From Chitinophaga niastensis (GTDB taxonomy: Bacteria; Bacteroidota; Bacteroidia; Chitinophagales; Chitinophagaceae): a stretch of DNA of 64,000 nt. The notes under the pieces were generated by a model, which was not told the DNA's origin, ran no database searches, and saw nothing but the letters and a program-made list of their open reading frames with translations. The translations under genes were made by a program, and so were the position numbers. The stretch's first letter is position 1. Every line of letters starts with the position of its first letter. Shown here one piece after another: positions 53,148-62,900 of this stretch. The DNA lies in the NCBI RefSeq assembly GCF_003014755.1, contig NZ_PYAW01000004.1:62001-126000 (forward strand). Direction: 5' to 3'.

Positions 53148-56100
53148 TTAATGGTTGCTGATATTCGTTAACTGTGTGATATTCTGCAGGCCAGGCACTT
53201 TACCGCCTATGCCAAAGGTGGCCTGATCAAAGCTGAAGTTCCCTGCTGCCGGTAAAACAATGTTGTAGTTTGAATTGGCAGTGGTGATGGCCTGTTGCCA
53301 GGAAGAAACGTCCATTACAGGTTGCAGTGGATCTCCACGCTTGACGGGTACTGTGAGTACCGGTCTTTCTACCGGCGGCAGGATATTCACTTTATAATTA
53401 GCCATGCTGTAGTTGCCCATGTCGTAATAACCGGTATAAACCCATATAGGCGCAATATCTTGTTCGTTGGGCTGTACAAAAAATACGCTTTGTTCATCAT
53501 GATATACAAAAGGCGCCTGCCATTGATTTTGTACTTCATGGCGTAAAGGCAATAACCGGAATCCCTGGAACATGCCACTGGATTTGGTGAGCACCGTTTC
53601 CGTTACCGTGTCCTGCGCTGCAAATGCCGGTTGATCAATCAGTAATTGCAACTGTTGTGAAAACATTTTCAGGGAAGTGGCATTAAGTACAGACGGATTG
53701 GAGCCTTCATATGCTTTGCGGTACAATTCATAATTAAATAGGGCAACCTTACTTGCATTGTTGTCGAATATGTCTATGTTTTCAATGATAGGCGGACTAT
53801 TCTTGCTCGTGAAAGTGACACTCTTGAATGTATATTGTTCTTTCTCACTGCCTAAATAGAAAAAGTAAAAGATAAGATGTTCAGTGGTATTGATGTCTTT
53901 CTGTACCTTTCTGGCATACAGCAAAATATTGCGGGCATCAAAAGAAAGGAGATCTTTTATAACCACCGGTTCTTTTAATTCTGATGATTTAGGAGATGTC
54001 CATTTTCCTTTATAATATTCTCCCCAGCAGAAATTTATTTCAACATCTTTTTTTACTGATTCCCCCCAATTGTGATCGGCCATATCCCGGGGATGCTGAT
54101 CCCTGTTCTCTTCTTTGGCTTTTTCTACTGCATTCAGCCAGAAGACAAACAACCGGTCTTTCCAGATAACCGGGAAGATATTATCGCCTTCAATATGCAT
54201 GCTTATTTTTTCCCAGGCTGTCCAGTAGCCATATTCATACCGACGATAATAGTATTGCCTGGTGCTGCCATTCGTTCTTCCAAATACGTGCATGATATTA
54301 TCGTTTGGATTACCCTGAACATTCTCCTGCAGATACATACCTACTATTTCCAGCCGGGCCACATCATCCAGTTTTTTCAGGTAGTTCAGGAAGGCTGTTT
54401 CTGCGAGATCATTGTTGATATCGGTTTGCATCAGTTCACCTTCCAGCTCCTGGTAAAACGAAGATTTTCCATCGCGCAGGGTGGGGTCCAGCCAGTTTTC
54501 AGGATACAGGAATATTTTCCGGTTGGCTTCCCATACACGATAACGCTGCATCCATTCCCATTGCTGTGCACGGATAGAAGATGGCGCTACATCTACTTCG
54601 AGATTTATAAGACAGCGGTAAATAAACAACTGTATCGTAGAAAGTGCCTGCCGGATACGGGATGTTTTCATGCAGGCATCCATTTGTACATCTATCAGGA
54701 AATATTCATAGAGCTTATCCGGCGTATCAATTTCGGGTGATGGTTGCTGCCGGTGCAGGATATAGCTCACCAGTGCATCGCGCTGCCTGTTGCGCAGTAC
54801 ATCATTCACACTTTGTAAGGTGGTCAGCCATGTTGCATGATCCGTACGACTACTGATCATTGTTTTAATACCCGAGATCAATGGTTGATCAGGGTTGTCA
54901 ACCGACCAGCTGATAACAGTGGCCGCCGGATAGTTGATGGTGGTTACCAGTTGCATGGCCTCCACTACTTTTTTCAGTACACTGAGTTTGGAAAGATCAT
55001 TCCATGTTTTACCCATGTGCAGCAAAACGGCATCTACATCTGTCTGCTGCCAGTTATTTAGTTCGGTCAGCAAACCGTTACCCTGCGGCGTTTTGACGGT
55101 TGGTGTTATCAGGATCTGTAACCAGGTATTTTCGTCCTGTTCAGTAGTTTTTTTTAACAGCGTAAAAAAGAGCAGCAGGTTGATTTTTTGCCAGAGTGTG
55201 TGAAGATCCGGATCTGAGATAACAGTGGTAGTGGGAAGCTCATTGAACAGGTTTTTTGTTTCGCTGTTCAGCGCTGCGAAATAAGCAGTTTCCGGAGTGG
55301 TCAGCGTTAATTGTTTTTTTAGCTGTACTGCTTTTGATAGCCTTAGTAAAGCTGTTTTTGCATGGTCCACCTGTGATTGGATGTAATAGTTGCTGCCAGG
55401 CACCTGCACTTTTGCCATTCCTTTTGTGCGCCACCAGATGGTAGCAACGCCGTTTAGCGGCAACGCGGTGATGGTTAGCTTTATTTCAGTCAGCACGCCG
55501 GTTTGGAGGGTAACCGGCAAGGCACTTTGTACTTCTCCTGCCACCCCGATATTCGCGGCTGTGATGATATCTTTATTGTTGATATTTAAAGTGACAGTAG
55601 TACCGGCAGGCGCCTTGACATACAAAATGTAATCGTCGCTGGCCGGGGGATCCAGGTAGCCATCGTATACCTGGTTATGATTGAACGTCACCGCTGTTTG
55701 TAATAGTGTGAAGTCGTTCAATACATTTTTTGTATTATCACTTACGCTGTGTATGATAGCAGGGTTAGTGGCCAGCGTACTGATGGTGTCGATATCACTT
55801 TGGGTAACAGGTACGAGCGCCTGCAGAAGTGCATTTTCTTTTAGCCTGATGATCAGTGTTGGTAGTATGCTGTTGATTAATACAGTTGTTTTCTGCGCGG
55901 GAGTAGGCTGTGCCAATACTGCATTGTACACTGCTTTTAATTCGGGATACCCGGCTGCTAATGCTGCGAGATCTGCATCAGCGGCACTTTTTATTGCCTG
56001 TAAAGCTTGTTTGAATTGTGTTTTGAAACTATCGAGTGCAGGCTGCTGTGTGATAAGGGTCATATCAGCCAATGTCAGCGCATCTGCTTTGTTATCGAGG

Positions 56101-59100
56101 ATTGTTTGTGCCGCGGGTGTGAGGATACCCGTGTAATTGAGCCTTTTTTTGAATGCATCATATCCCAGCTGCGCATCTACTGTAAGTGGTGATGGCAGCG
56201 ATTCTTCAGGAAGGAGGAGCGGTGCGCTATAAATTTTACTGTTGGTGAGCAGGCTGAAAAAAGTATCTACAACGGAGTTGTCATATACCAGGGCCATCTT
56301 TGTTTTTGCAAAGGAGAGATCAGCATTATCTGGGGCTACGTTGTTTTCTTTATCTACCGTGTTCAGGGCATCCCGCAGTGCTTTAATATTTTTCAGCAAT
56401 GTTGTTTCATCTGGTGTCAATTTGCCCGCAGGATCTTTATGCATCAGCAGGTACGCCAGGTCGCTGACCTTCAGGGAGGCAGCTTTCAGGTCCTGTGTAA
56501 CCTGGTAATACTTTAATATAGCAGGATAATCTGCTTCGAGGTCCATCGTCAGCGGATCGGCGCCGGTGATCTTTGCCAGGTCGGAAAGGCTGCCAACAGA
56601 CATCCTGAAGAGCTTTGCACACTGTGTTTGTTTTACGTCTGCAGCCAGGCTGTTATTCCAGAGCAGTAATACATCGGGTATGTTTTGTTCTGATATCTTC
56701 CATGCATTAATGAGCCGGTTAAAGTTGGCGAGGCGGGCCAACAATACAACAAAGGCCTGATCAATGTTTATCAGCGTAAGGTCTTTTGACGCAACGGGCA
56801 GGAGGGCAATAATTACCTGGTCAATGGTCTGGATCTTCCAGCTTGTTTTTTTCCAGAGACGTATGAAGCGGTGTAACTTATGATAGGCTATTTCATCCAG
56901 TTTATTTTGGATCATATCCGGTAAAGCATAGCGTAATTCCATCGTGGCCATGTTGCAGTCGCCGGTATCGGGTGTGATCTCCGTCAGCAGGATAAGTGTC
57001 TTAATCAGCGTGTGATTGTTTTTCAGCCATTGGCCTACATTACCGCCGTAGGTGCTGGTATCCAGTGCCGGAGGCAGGAGGTTGTTTAAATCTGTGTCGC
57101 TGAGAGTGCCGTCATAATAAGCCTGGATCTGGTCCAGCCTGATCTGTAGCTGATCGAGGTTAGGAACTAATAATGTGCCGGGGTTAATGAATTGTGTTTT
57201 TAGTAAATTGACGAGATCTTCATAAGTGATATCTACACGGCGACTGAATACCTTACCACTGGCAACGGCTGCATTCAGCCCATCTATGTTAGTGGCGGAA
57301 GATTCTCCAAAGTATTCCGGTAATTGATGTGCTGATATTTTAGTTAAGATATCATATTCTTTAAGATTCAGTCCTAACCGTTCTTTTTGTGCCGGCAATT
57401 CGCTGCCAAATACACGTAGTGCATCTTCCAGTGTAGCGCTCCATGCGCTGAAAAATAACCGCAGGGATTCTCTTGGCTGATCAAACGGAAGGTTATAAGG
57501 AAATACTTCACTATTTGTTTTTTCATATGCTTTTGCCAGCACAAATTGCGGGTCAGCCATCAGGTCGGCTGTATTGGTGCCTTCTTTGATATCATGACCT
57601 GCAAAACCGGTTAAACTGCCATTTACAATGTAATATTCCAGGATCTCATTTACGAGATCAATATATGGTAAAGCAGTGTTGGTGTTTTCGCAGGTAAGCT
57701 GGAGATGTTGTATGTCGGGTCTGCGTTCCAGTAAAACATCCAACGGATTTTTCTTTGTATGTGGAATAGCTGCCAGATCAATGAACTGCAGCAGATCTAC
57801 CAGGTATGCAGCGGGCCCGAGTACAGACTTACATTCATCACAGGAGCAATAGTCCATATTGCCAAAGAGTTTATCCAGTGTAGGATATCCAATGATTTGG
57901 GGCATTCCTTTTGGCATCGGACCAGCTGAAGGAGCAGGAGATCCCTGGGTTTCAGCAGTTGTTTTGCCAGTCAGTGCATACACATTTGGTGTAGTACGGC
58001 CGGTAATATAAGTGGTGGCGATATTGGTAACAGTGCTATATATTTCCTGTGCTTTGGTATGTGTAAGCATCGCCTCTGCTGTACTTGGGAACTGGCTACC
58101 ATATTTTTCCAGGAATTCTGACTGGGAATATTTGGTGATCTCGTATGCGGAATTAAGACCCAGTTTGGAAAGTGTACTCAATGATTCATTAGAAGGACTT
58201 AGCTGGAATATGCGCTCCACCTGCTTTGCAGCCACTTGTGCTTCCGGATGCAGTTGTCCGAAACTTTCCCACTGTTTTACCGGCTTTACACCTAATACAT
58301 TTTCCTGACCGGCAGTACTGAAAAATTGAGATACAACATCTTTGGGAGCATTATTATTCAGCATCACTTCATTATTGTTTACCATCTCGGAAACAACAGC
58401 TGTGGGGTAGCTGAGTGCAAGCTGATTGGCCATATTGGCAGCATAGCTATCCGGATTAACACCTTGAGGAACATCATTGCCAACGAGATTTTTCCAGGCT
58501 GCCGCTTTATATAACCCTTTATGCACCAGTTGTACCGGATCACTGACCTGGTAGGCTTCATACAATCTTTTTATCAATGGGGCATTTTGGGATGTCAGGT
58601 ATCCTAATTTCCCATCAAGTTGTAGTTGGCTGATCGTTTCAGGTGGAATGCCTTTGGATTTCAGTGAGCTCCATAGCAGATCGTTATTGCCGGCAGCTTC
58701 TTTATAACTTTCTGCAAAGATATTCTGCTGGTCGGTGTTCAGGCGGATGTTAAGCATATTTCCCAGGCTGGAAACACCTACTGCTGCACTGTTGTGCAAC
58801 AGGAAATCCACACTTCTTGTATTCAGTATCTTTAATGTACTTTGTATATCTGTATTGGGAGGAATTATTTTTGTATCTGCGGCGTGAGTAATAATTTTTT
58901 CTACTGTTGCAGATGGTAAACGGCTCAGTACTTCATCGTTTGCCGGTAACCCCGCACGAAACAACGCGTAATAATGCACCGGGGGAATGCCTGTAACCGC
59001 ATTTAGTTTGTTTGCCTGGGCTGCCATGGCTACCGCGCGTGCATCCCATCCGGTTTTGTTGGAGAGTAGCGTAATATGACTGTTGTTTTGATTTTCCTGC

Positions 59101-59810
59101 AGATCTTTTAACGCGATACCACCCAGGTTAGGTTGAAGGTCGCCGGTCAGCCTGTCATATTCGGAAGTTACTGGTACCTGTGCGCTGTGGAGGATCACAT
59201 TTATTGTTTCTGCACTACCTGCATTGTAACGTATGTCTGATTTACCTATCACGATTTCCCGGCTACTTTCATTCATCACACTTACTTCAAGATCCGGCTG
59301 TGGTTTGCCTTTTAATAAACTGGTATCGTAAGTGATCCTGTAATTACCACCTGCATCTGTTACAGCGCTGCTCAGCGGTATATCGTAAGGAAGGCGTTTG
59401 TCTTTGGCCAGTGCAATAACGCGTGATACCGGTGCGCCTTTATCGGTTACCACTTTACCGCTCACCGTGTAATAAACAGGTGGTGTCACAGGCGGAATAT
59501 TATCTACGGGTACGGGTATACGTACATCTGTGGGTTTGGCTGCATTCCACAAAATTTTATCCCGTGTATCGAGTAACAGACGATTATCTTTATATATTTT
59601 GAAAAATACATCCTGAATGCGGCCCGTACTGAATTGGTCAGTGTATTGTGTATCCGGCGAGATGCTGAAATAACCTTGTGTATTGCTGATCGCAGTGCCA
59701 AGAGGTACGGTTACGGATAATGACTTATCCCAGGCTTCTACGCGCAGGCCAGCAAGGGGCTGTTGTTTATCCTGACTTATCAGATAGCCGTTGATGGTTT
59801 GAGTAGACAT
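53148..59810 (-). CDS. Tc toxin TcA, N-terminal polypeptide with two TTR-like domains
   Basis: The 2220-aa protein starts with two beta-sandwich domains of CarboxypepD_reg/TTR type (residues about 1-90 and 110-210; TINGYLISQDKQQPLAGLRV, YYTVSGKVVTDKGAPVSRV). After them comes the TcA shell: VRP1-type region with NMDYCSCDECKSVLGPAAYL (near 645) and the 'LLERRPDIQHLQLTCENTNT' pattern, a very long helical section, and a neuraminidase-like region (YRRYEYGYWTAWEKIS, near 1840-1900). No signal peptide is seen, as in known Tc toxins. The polypeptide ends before the coiled-coil/pore part, which is the next gene. TcA is normally about 2500 aa; here the two chains total 3314 aa. Confidence 0.87.
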   Translation of the reverse strand: MSTQTINGYLISQDKQQPLAGLRVEAWDKSLSVTVPLGTAISNTQGYFSISPDTQYTDQFSTGRIQDVFFKIYKDNRLLLDTRDKILWNAAKPTDVRIPVPVDNIPPVTPPVYYTVSGKVVTDKGAPVSRVIALAKDKRLPYDIPLSSAVTDAGGNYRITYDTSLLKGKPQPDLEVSVMNESSREIVIGKSDIRYNAGSAETINVILHSAQVPVTSEYDRLTGDLQPNLGGIALKDLQENQNNSHITLLSNKTGWDARAVAMAAQANKLNAVTGIPPVHYYALFRAGLPANDEVLSRLPSATVEKIITHAADTKIIPPNTDIQSTLKILNTRSVDFLLHNSAAVGVSSLGNMLNIRLNTDQQNIFAESYKEAAGNNDLLWSSLKSKGIPPETISQLQLDGKLGYLTSQNAPLIKRLYEAYQVSDPVQLVHKGLYKAAAWKNLVGNDVPQGVNPDSYAANMANQLALSYPTAVVSEMVNNNEVMLNNNAPKDVVSQFFSTAGQENVLGVKPVKQWESFGQLHPEAQVAAKQVERIFQLSPSNESLSTLSKLGLNSAYEITKYSQSEFLEKYGSQFPSTAEAMLTHTKAQEIYSTVTNIATTYITGRTTPNVYALTGKTTAETQGSPAPSAGPMPKGMPQIIGYPTLDKLFGNMDYCSCDECKSVLGPAAYLVDLLQFIDLAAIPHTKKNPLDVLLERRPDIQHLQLTCENTNTALPYIDLVNEILEYYIVNGSLTGFAGHDIKEGTNTADLMADPQFVLAKAYEKTNSEVFPYNLPFDQPRESLRLFFSAWSATLEDALRVFGSELPAQKERLGLNLKEYDILTKISAHQLPEYFGESSATNIDGLNAAVASGKVFSRRVDITYEDLVNLLKTQFINPGTLLVPNLDQLQIRLDQIQAYYDGTLSDTDLNNLLPPALDTSTYGGNVGQWLKNNHTLIKTLILLTEITPDTGDCNMATMELRYALPDMIQNKLDEIAYHKLHRFIRLWKKTSWKIQTIDQVIIALLPVASKDLTLINIDQAFVVLLARLANFNRLINAWKISEQNIPDVLLLWNNSLAADVKQTQCAKLFRMSVGSLSDLAKITGADPLTMDLEADYPAILKYYQVTQDLKAASLKVSDLAYLLMHKDPAGKLTPDETTLLKNIKALRDALNTVDKENNVAPDNADLSFAKTKMALVYDNSVVDTFFSLLTNSKIYSAPLLLPEESLPSPLTVDAQLGYDAFKKRLNYTGILTPAAQTILDNKADALTLADMTLITQQPALDSFKTQFKQALQAIKSAADADLAALAAGYPELKAVYNAVLAQPTPAQKTTVLINSILPTLIIRLKENALLQALVPVTQSDIDTISTLATNPAIIHSVSDNTKNVLNDFTLLQTAVTFNHNQVYDGYLDPPASDDYILYVKAPAGTTVTLNINNKDIITAANIGVAGEVQSALPVTLQTGVLTEIKLTITALPLNGVATIWWRTKGMAKVQVPGSNYYIQSQVDHAKTALLRLSKAVQLKKQLTLTTPETAYFAALNSETKNLFNELPTTTVISDPDLHTLWQKINLLLFFTLLKKTTEQDENTWLQILITPTVKTPQGNGLLTELNNWQQTDVDAVLLHMGKTWNDLSKLSVLKKVVEAMQLVTTINYPAATVISWSVDNPDQPLISGIKTMISSRTDHATWLTTLQSVNDVLRNRQRDALVSYILHRQQPSPEIDTPDKLYEYFLIDVQMDACMKTSRIRQALSTIQLFIYRCLINLEVDVAPSSIRAQQWEWMQRYRVWEANRKIFLYPENWLDPTLRDGKSSFYQELEGELMQTDINNDLAETAFLNYLKKLDDVARLEIVGMYLQENVQGNPNDNIMHVFGRTNGSTRQYYYRRYEYGYWTAWEKISMHIEGDNIFPVIWKDRLFVFWLNAVEKAKEENRDQHPRDMADHNWGESVKKDVEINFCWGEYYKGKWTSPKSSELKEPVVIKDLLSFDARNILLYARKVQKDINTTEHLIFYFFYLGSEKEQYTFKSVTFTSKNSPPIIENIDIFDNNASKVALFNYELYRKAYEGSNPSVLNATSLKMFSQQLQLLIDQPAFAAQDTVTETVLTKSSGMFQGFRLLPLRHEVQNQWQAPFVYHDEQSVFFVQPNEQDIAPIWVYTGYYDMGNYSMANYKVNILPPVERPVLTVPVKRGDPLQPVMDVSSWQQAITTANSNYNIVLPAAGNFSFDQATFGIGGKVPGLQNITQLTNISNH

Positions 59811-59918
59811 ATTTTTAGGGTTTAAAAATGTATATGATCTTTATTGGGTTTAGCTTTCACCTTTTTTGCAACGCGGCATAAAATGCTGAAAAATACGGCG
59901 TATGCATATGAGGTATTC

Positions 59919-62900
59919 TTATTTCTTCTTTGTTTTGTCATATTCATAGAGGAATCCACCACCTATACTTACTCCGCCGAAACCTGAAGGTGCGCCCGTC
60001 CGCAATGGAACATCTCCCTCCGCACTGACGCCGGCATAAAGCCGCGCTTTTCCCGGACCAAATATCCCCAGGATGGGCAGACTGACGGTATCGCTTTTAT
60101 GAAGTGTGAACTTAGCTCCGGTGGTGCCTGTGAAAGCCAGGTTTCCCGAGGTGGCATCATATCCGGCAATGCCGCCAACTGCAAACTCCCAACGTCCTGT
60201 AGATACGTTAAGAAGGTCAATCGTTACAGGGTTTATTACAATATGGGTCTCCGTTCCTCGTCCACTGTCCTTGGGCTGGCGCTGTATCAACAGTTGTGGT
60301 GCGATTTCTTTGAATGCCTTGATGTCCAAATCTTTGCTAAGAAACAACTGGACTCCCAAATTCCGTGGTAATAAAGTTAAGCTCAGCGCATCAAATGACC
60401 ACTTGGGACCAGCTTTACTTCCGAGGCCGGTGACCGAGGCGCCGATCTGGGCATCTATGCCGAAATGTACACTTTCCGGCCTGACCATTTCCTTTTCCTC
60501 GCGTTGAAGTTTATCTTTCTGATCCTTCATTGCCGCTTCATCTCTCAATTTACGGGCGGAGGGCGATTTGGCGATTGCATCCTTGACTGTTTGGTCAAAA
60601 TCTGCTTTGAGTTGATCGATTTTCGCCTGTAGTTCTGCCATTTTATTTCTCCATTCCGCGATTACTAAATTACTGCCCGCTATGTACAACGGATCATTTG
60701 CATGCTCAGGAGAAGGTTTGAGGCTATCAGGTGGGGTCAGTTCCGGTTTTGTATCTTTTCCGTCATGCCCCGTCGGATCAATGAACCTGGTAGGATTATT
60801 ATGTGAATACACATAAATATTCAGGCCATCTTTAATGCCTATAGGATCCGCTGCTGTCCACCGGCATAGCCATGGAGCATAGTAGCGTGCACTATGATAA
60901 TTAAGCCCGCTTTCTTCATCACGTTCCTTACCGGTATAACGATAACGTTTGGCAGGTATCTCACGGCTGGCGTCTGTAGTGCTGTAAGAGGTAGTGCCAA
61001 ACGGGAAGTAGGCTTCGTATGAAATAGCTTTGGCTGCATCATCCAGTTCCAGCGCTGATGATCCCAGGTGATTACTGTATTGGTAACGTACGAGTGGTGC
61101 ACCGGATACGCCGTTGATGATCTTACTATCGGCCATGGCTATACGTTGCTGATCGTCCATGATCTGCAATGTTTCTCTTTCCAGTGTTATTTTCCCGGTA
61201 TTATCTTTTTCCCGGTAGATTTCCACACCGCCTACGTAGAACCGTTCTTTTATGCTGCCATCAGGCCTTAGAATCACTTTATGCGCTCTCTCACCATCTG
61301 CATCATATGTATACCATGCTTTACCACCACCGCCGAGGTCCAGCCATTGCAATGCATCACTGAAATTCCAGCGCATGCCGGAAAGATGCTCCATTTTTTT
61401 CAGGTTGCCATGTGCATCGTACGTGTAATTAAAACTGAATGCCCCGCCAACAGTTGTAAGGGTAAGCTGGTTGGTGCCGTTGCCATATTCAAAGGTGCGT
61501 TTCCACCCGCTGTTTTTTGAAATGTGCTGCTGGGAGGTCATATTACCGGCTTTATCGTAACCGTATATTTCCTGGTAATTGCGGAAAGCATTTACGTCGT
61601 TAGGACTGATGGCAATGGAATTAATAAAGGGTTGATTACGATAATTGAAATCCGGACGTGTATGCCGTACATCTGTTTGCCCTGCATGTTTTCTGCCGGT
61701 AGCATTGATCAGCTGATACAATGCATCATATTCAAATGAGTTGAGTGTGTCTGCCTGTTCTCCGTCGTAAAATACACTTGCCAGTGCTTCATCTTTAATG
61801 GCGGTAATATTGCCTGCCGGATCGTAGGTATAGAACAGATCCTGCACCACTGCCTGATCTTTGAATAATCCCGAAGTTGCGCCGTTACTTCCGGGCGGAC
61901 GGGTAGTACGTATCTGCAATAGCCGCAGTGTTGACACGTCGTAGCTATAAACGGTTTTGGTATTGTTACCGTAACGGATATCGGTACGCATACCTTTTTC
62001 ATTATAATTAATGCTGATAACGTATGGACTTTTTGCTGCACCGCGGACACTCACTTCCATACTGCCTAATGAACCTGTTTCATTATAGGCAGGATAATAG
62101 GCAGATGCCGGCTTACCCTGAATATGCGGGGCAGTAGTTGTTCTGATGCGTTTTAAGGCGTCATAGGTCATGCTGCTTTCAAATATTTCGGTGTTGAGCA
62201 GCACGGGAAGGCCGCCCCAGTCTATAGTGGTATCATAGTGGCTACAGAATTGCCGTTGAACAGCAAGCGGATTACCATTGAAATCATATGCACTGCGTGT
62301 GCTCATGCCCGACTGGTCAAACACCTTACAGGGCTGCCTTCGCAGGTTGTTTTGTTTGTCGTTGGGCTGACCTTCTCCATAAATATGTTTGATGACTACA
62401 TGGTTTAAAGGCGTAGCACCATCACCACCGGTTACTTTCATGCTGAGCAGCCGGCGAAGGTCATCATAATCAAAAATAATTGTCTGTGACCGGCTGTCCC
62501 ACTGATGTAACGGCTGATTGGTTACATCAGCAAAAGTAATGCGGGCACCTGTTTCCGGGCTTTGCTGTGAAACGGCATTGCCTGCAATATCATATTGCCA
62601 GGAGATAATTGTATGCAATAAGGGATCAGCTACGCTGAGTGTATTGCCTTTTATATCGAGGTGGATAGCTGTTTCAGCAAATATATCCAGCATTGCCTGG
62701 TCTTTGTTGTGCGCTATTTTGGAAATAGTTCTGCCAAGTGTATCGAGATGCATTACTTCAGGCGTATCCTTGTGTTTTGCTGCTTTTATGGCGGCACTTT
62801 GTTCCAATGCAGGGTCTTTACCTGCTGCTATCAGTTCCGTATCTATAAGACGGTTAAAACGTTTGTTATACCACTGACTTCCGATAACGGTGTCATTGGG

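Noticed and set aside
54072..54740. 222-aa plus-strand frame
   Set aside because: Antisense to the TcA gene and lacking any motif; long TcA genes with low stop density give such shadows.
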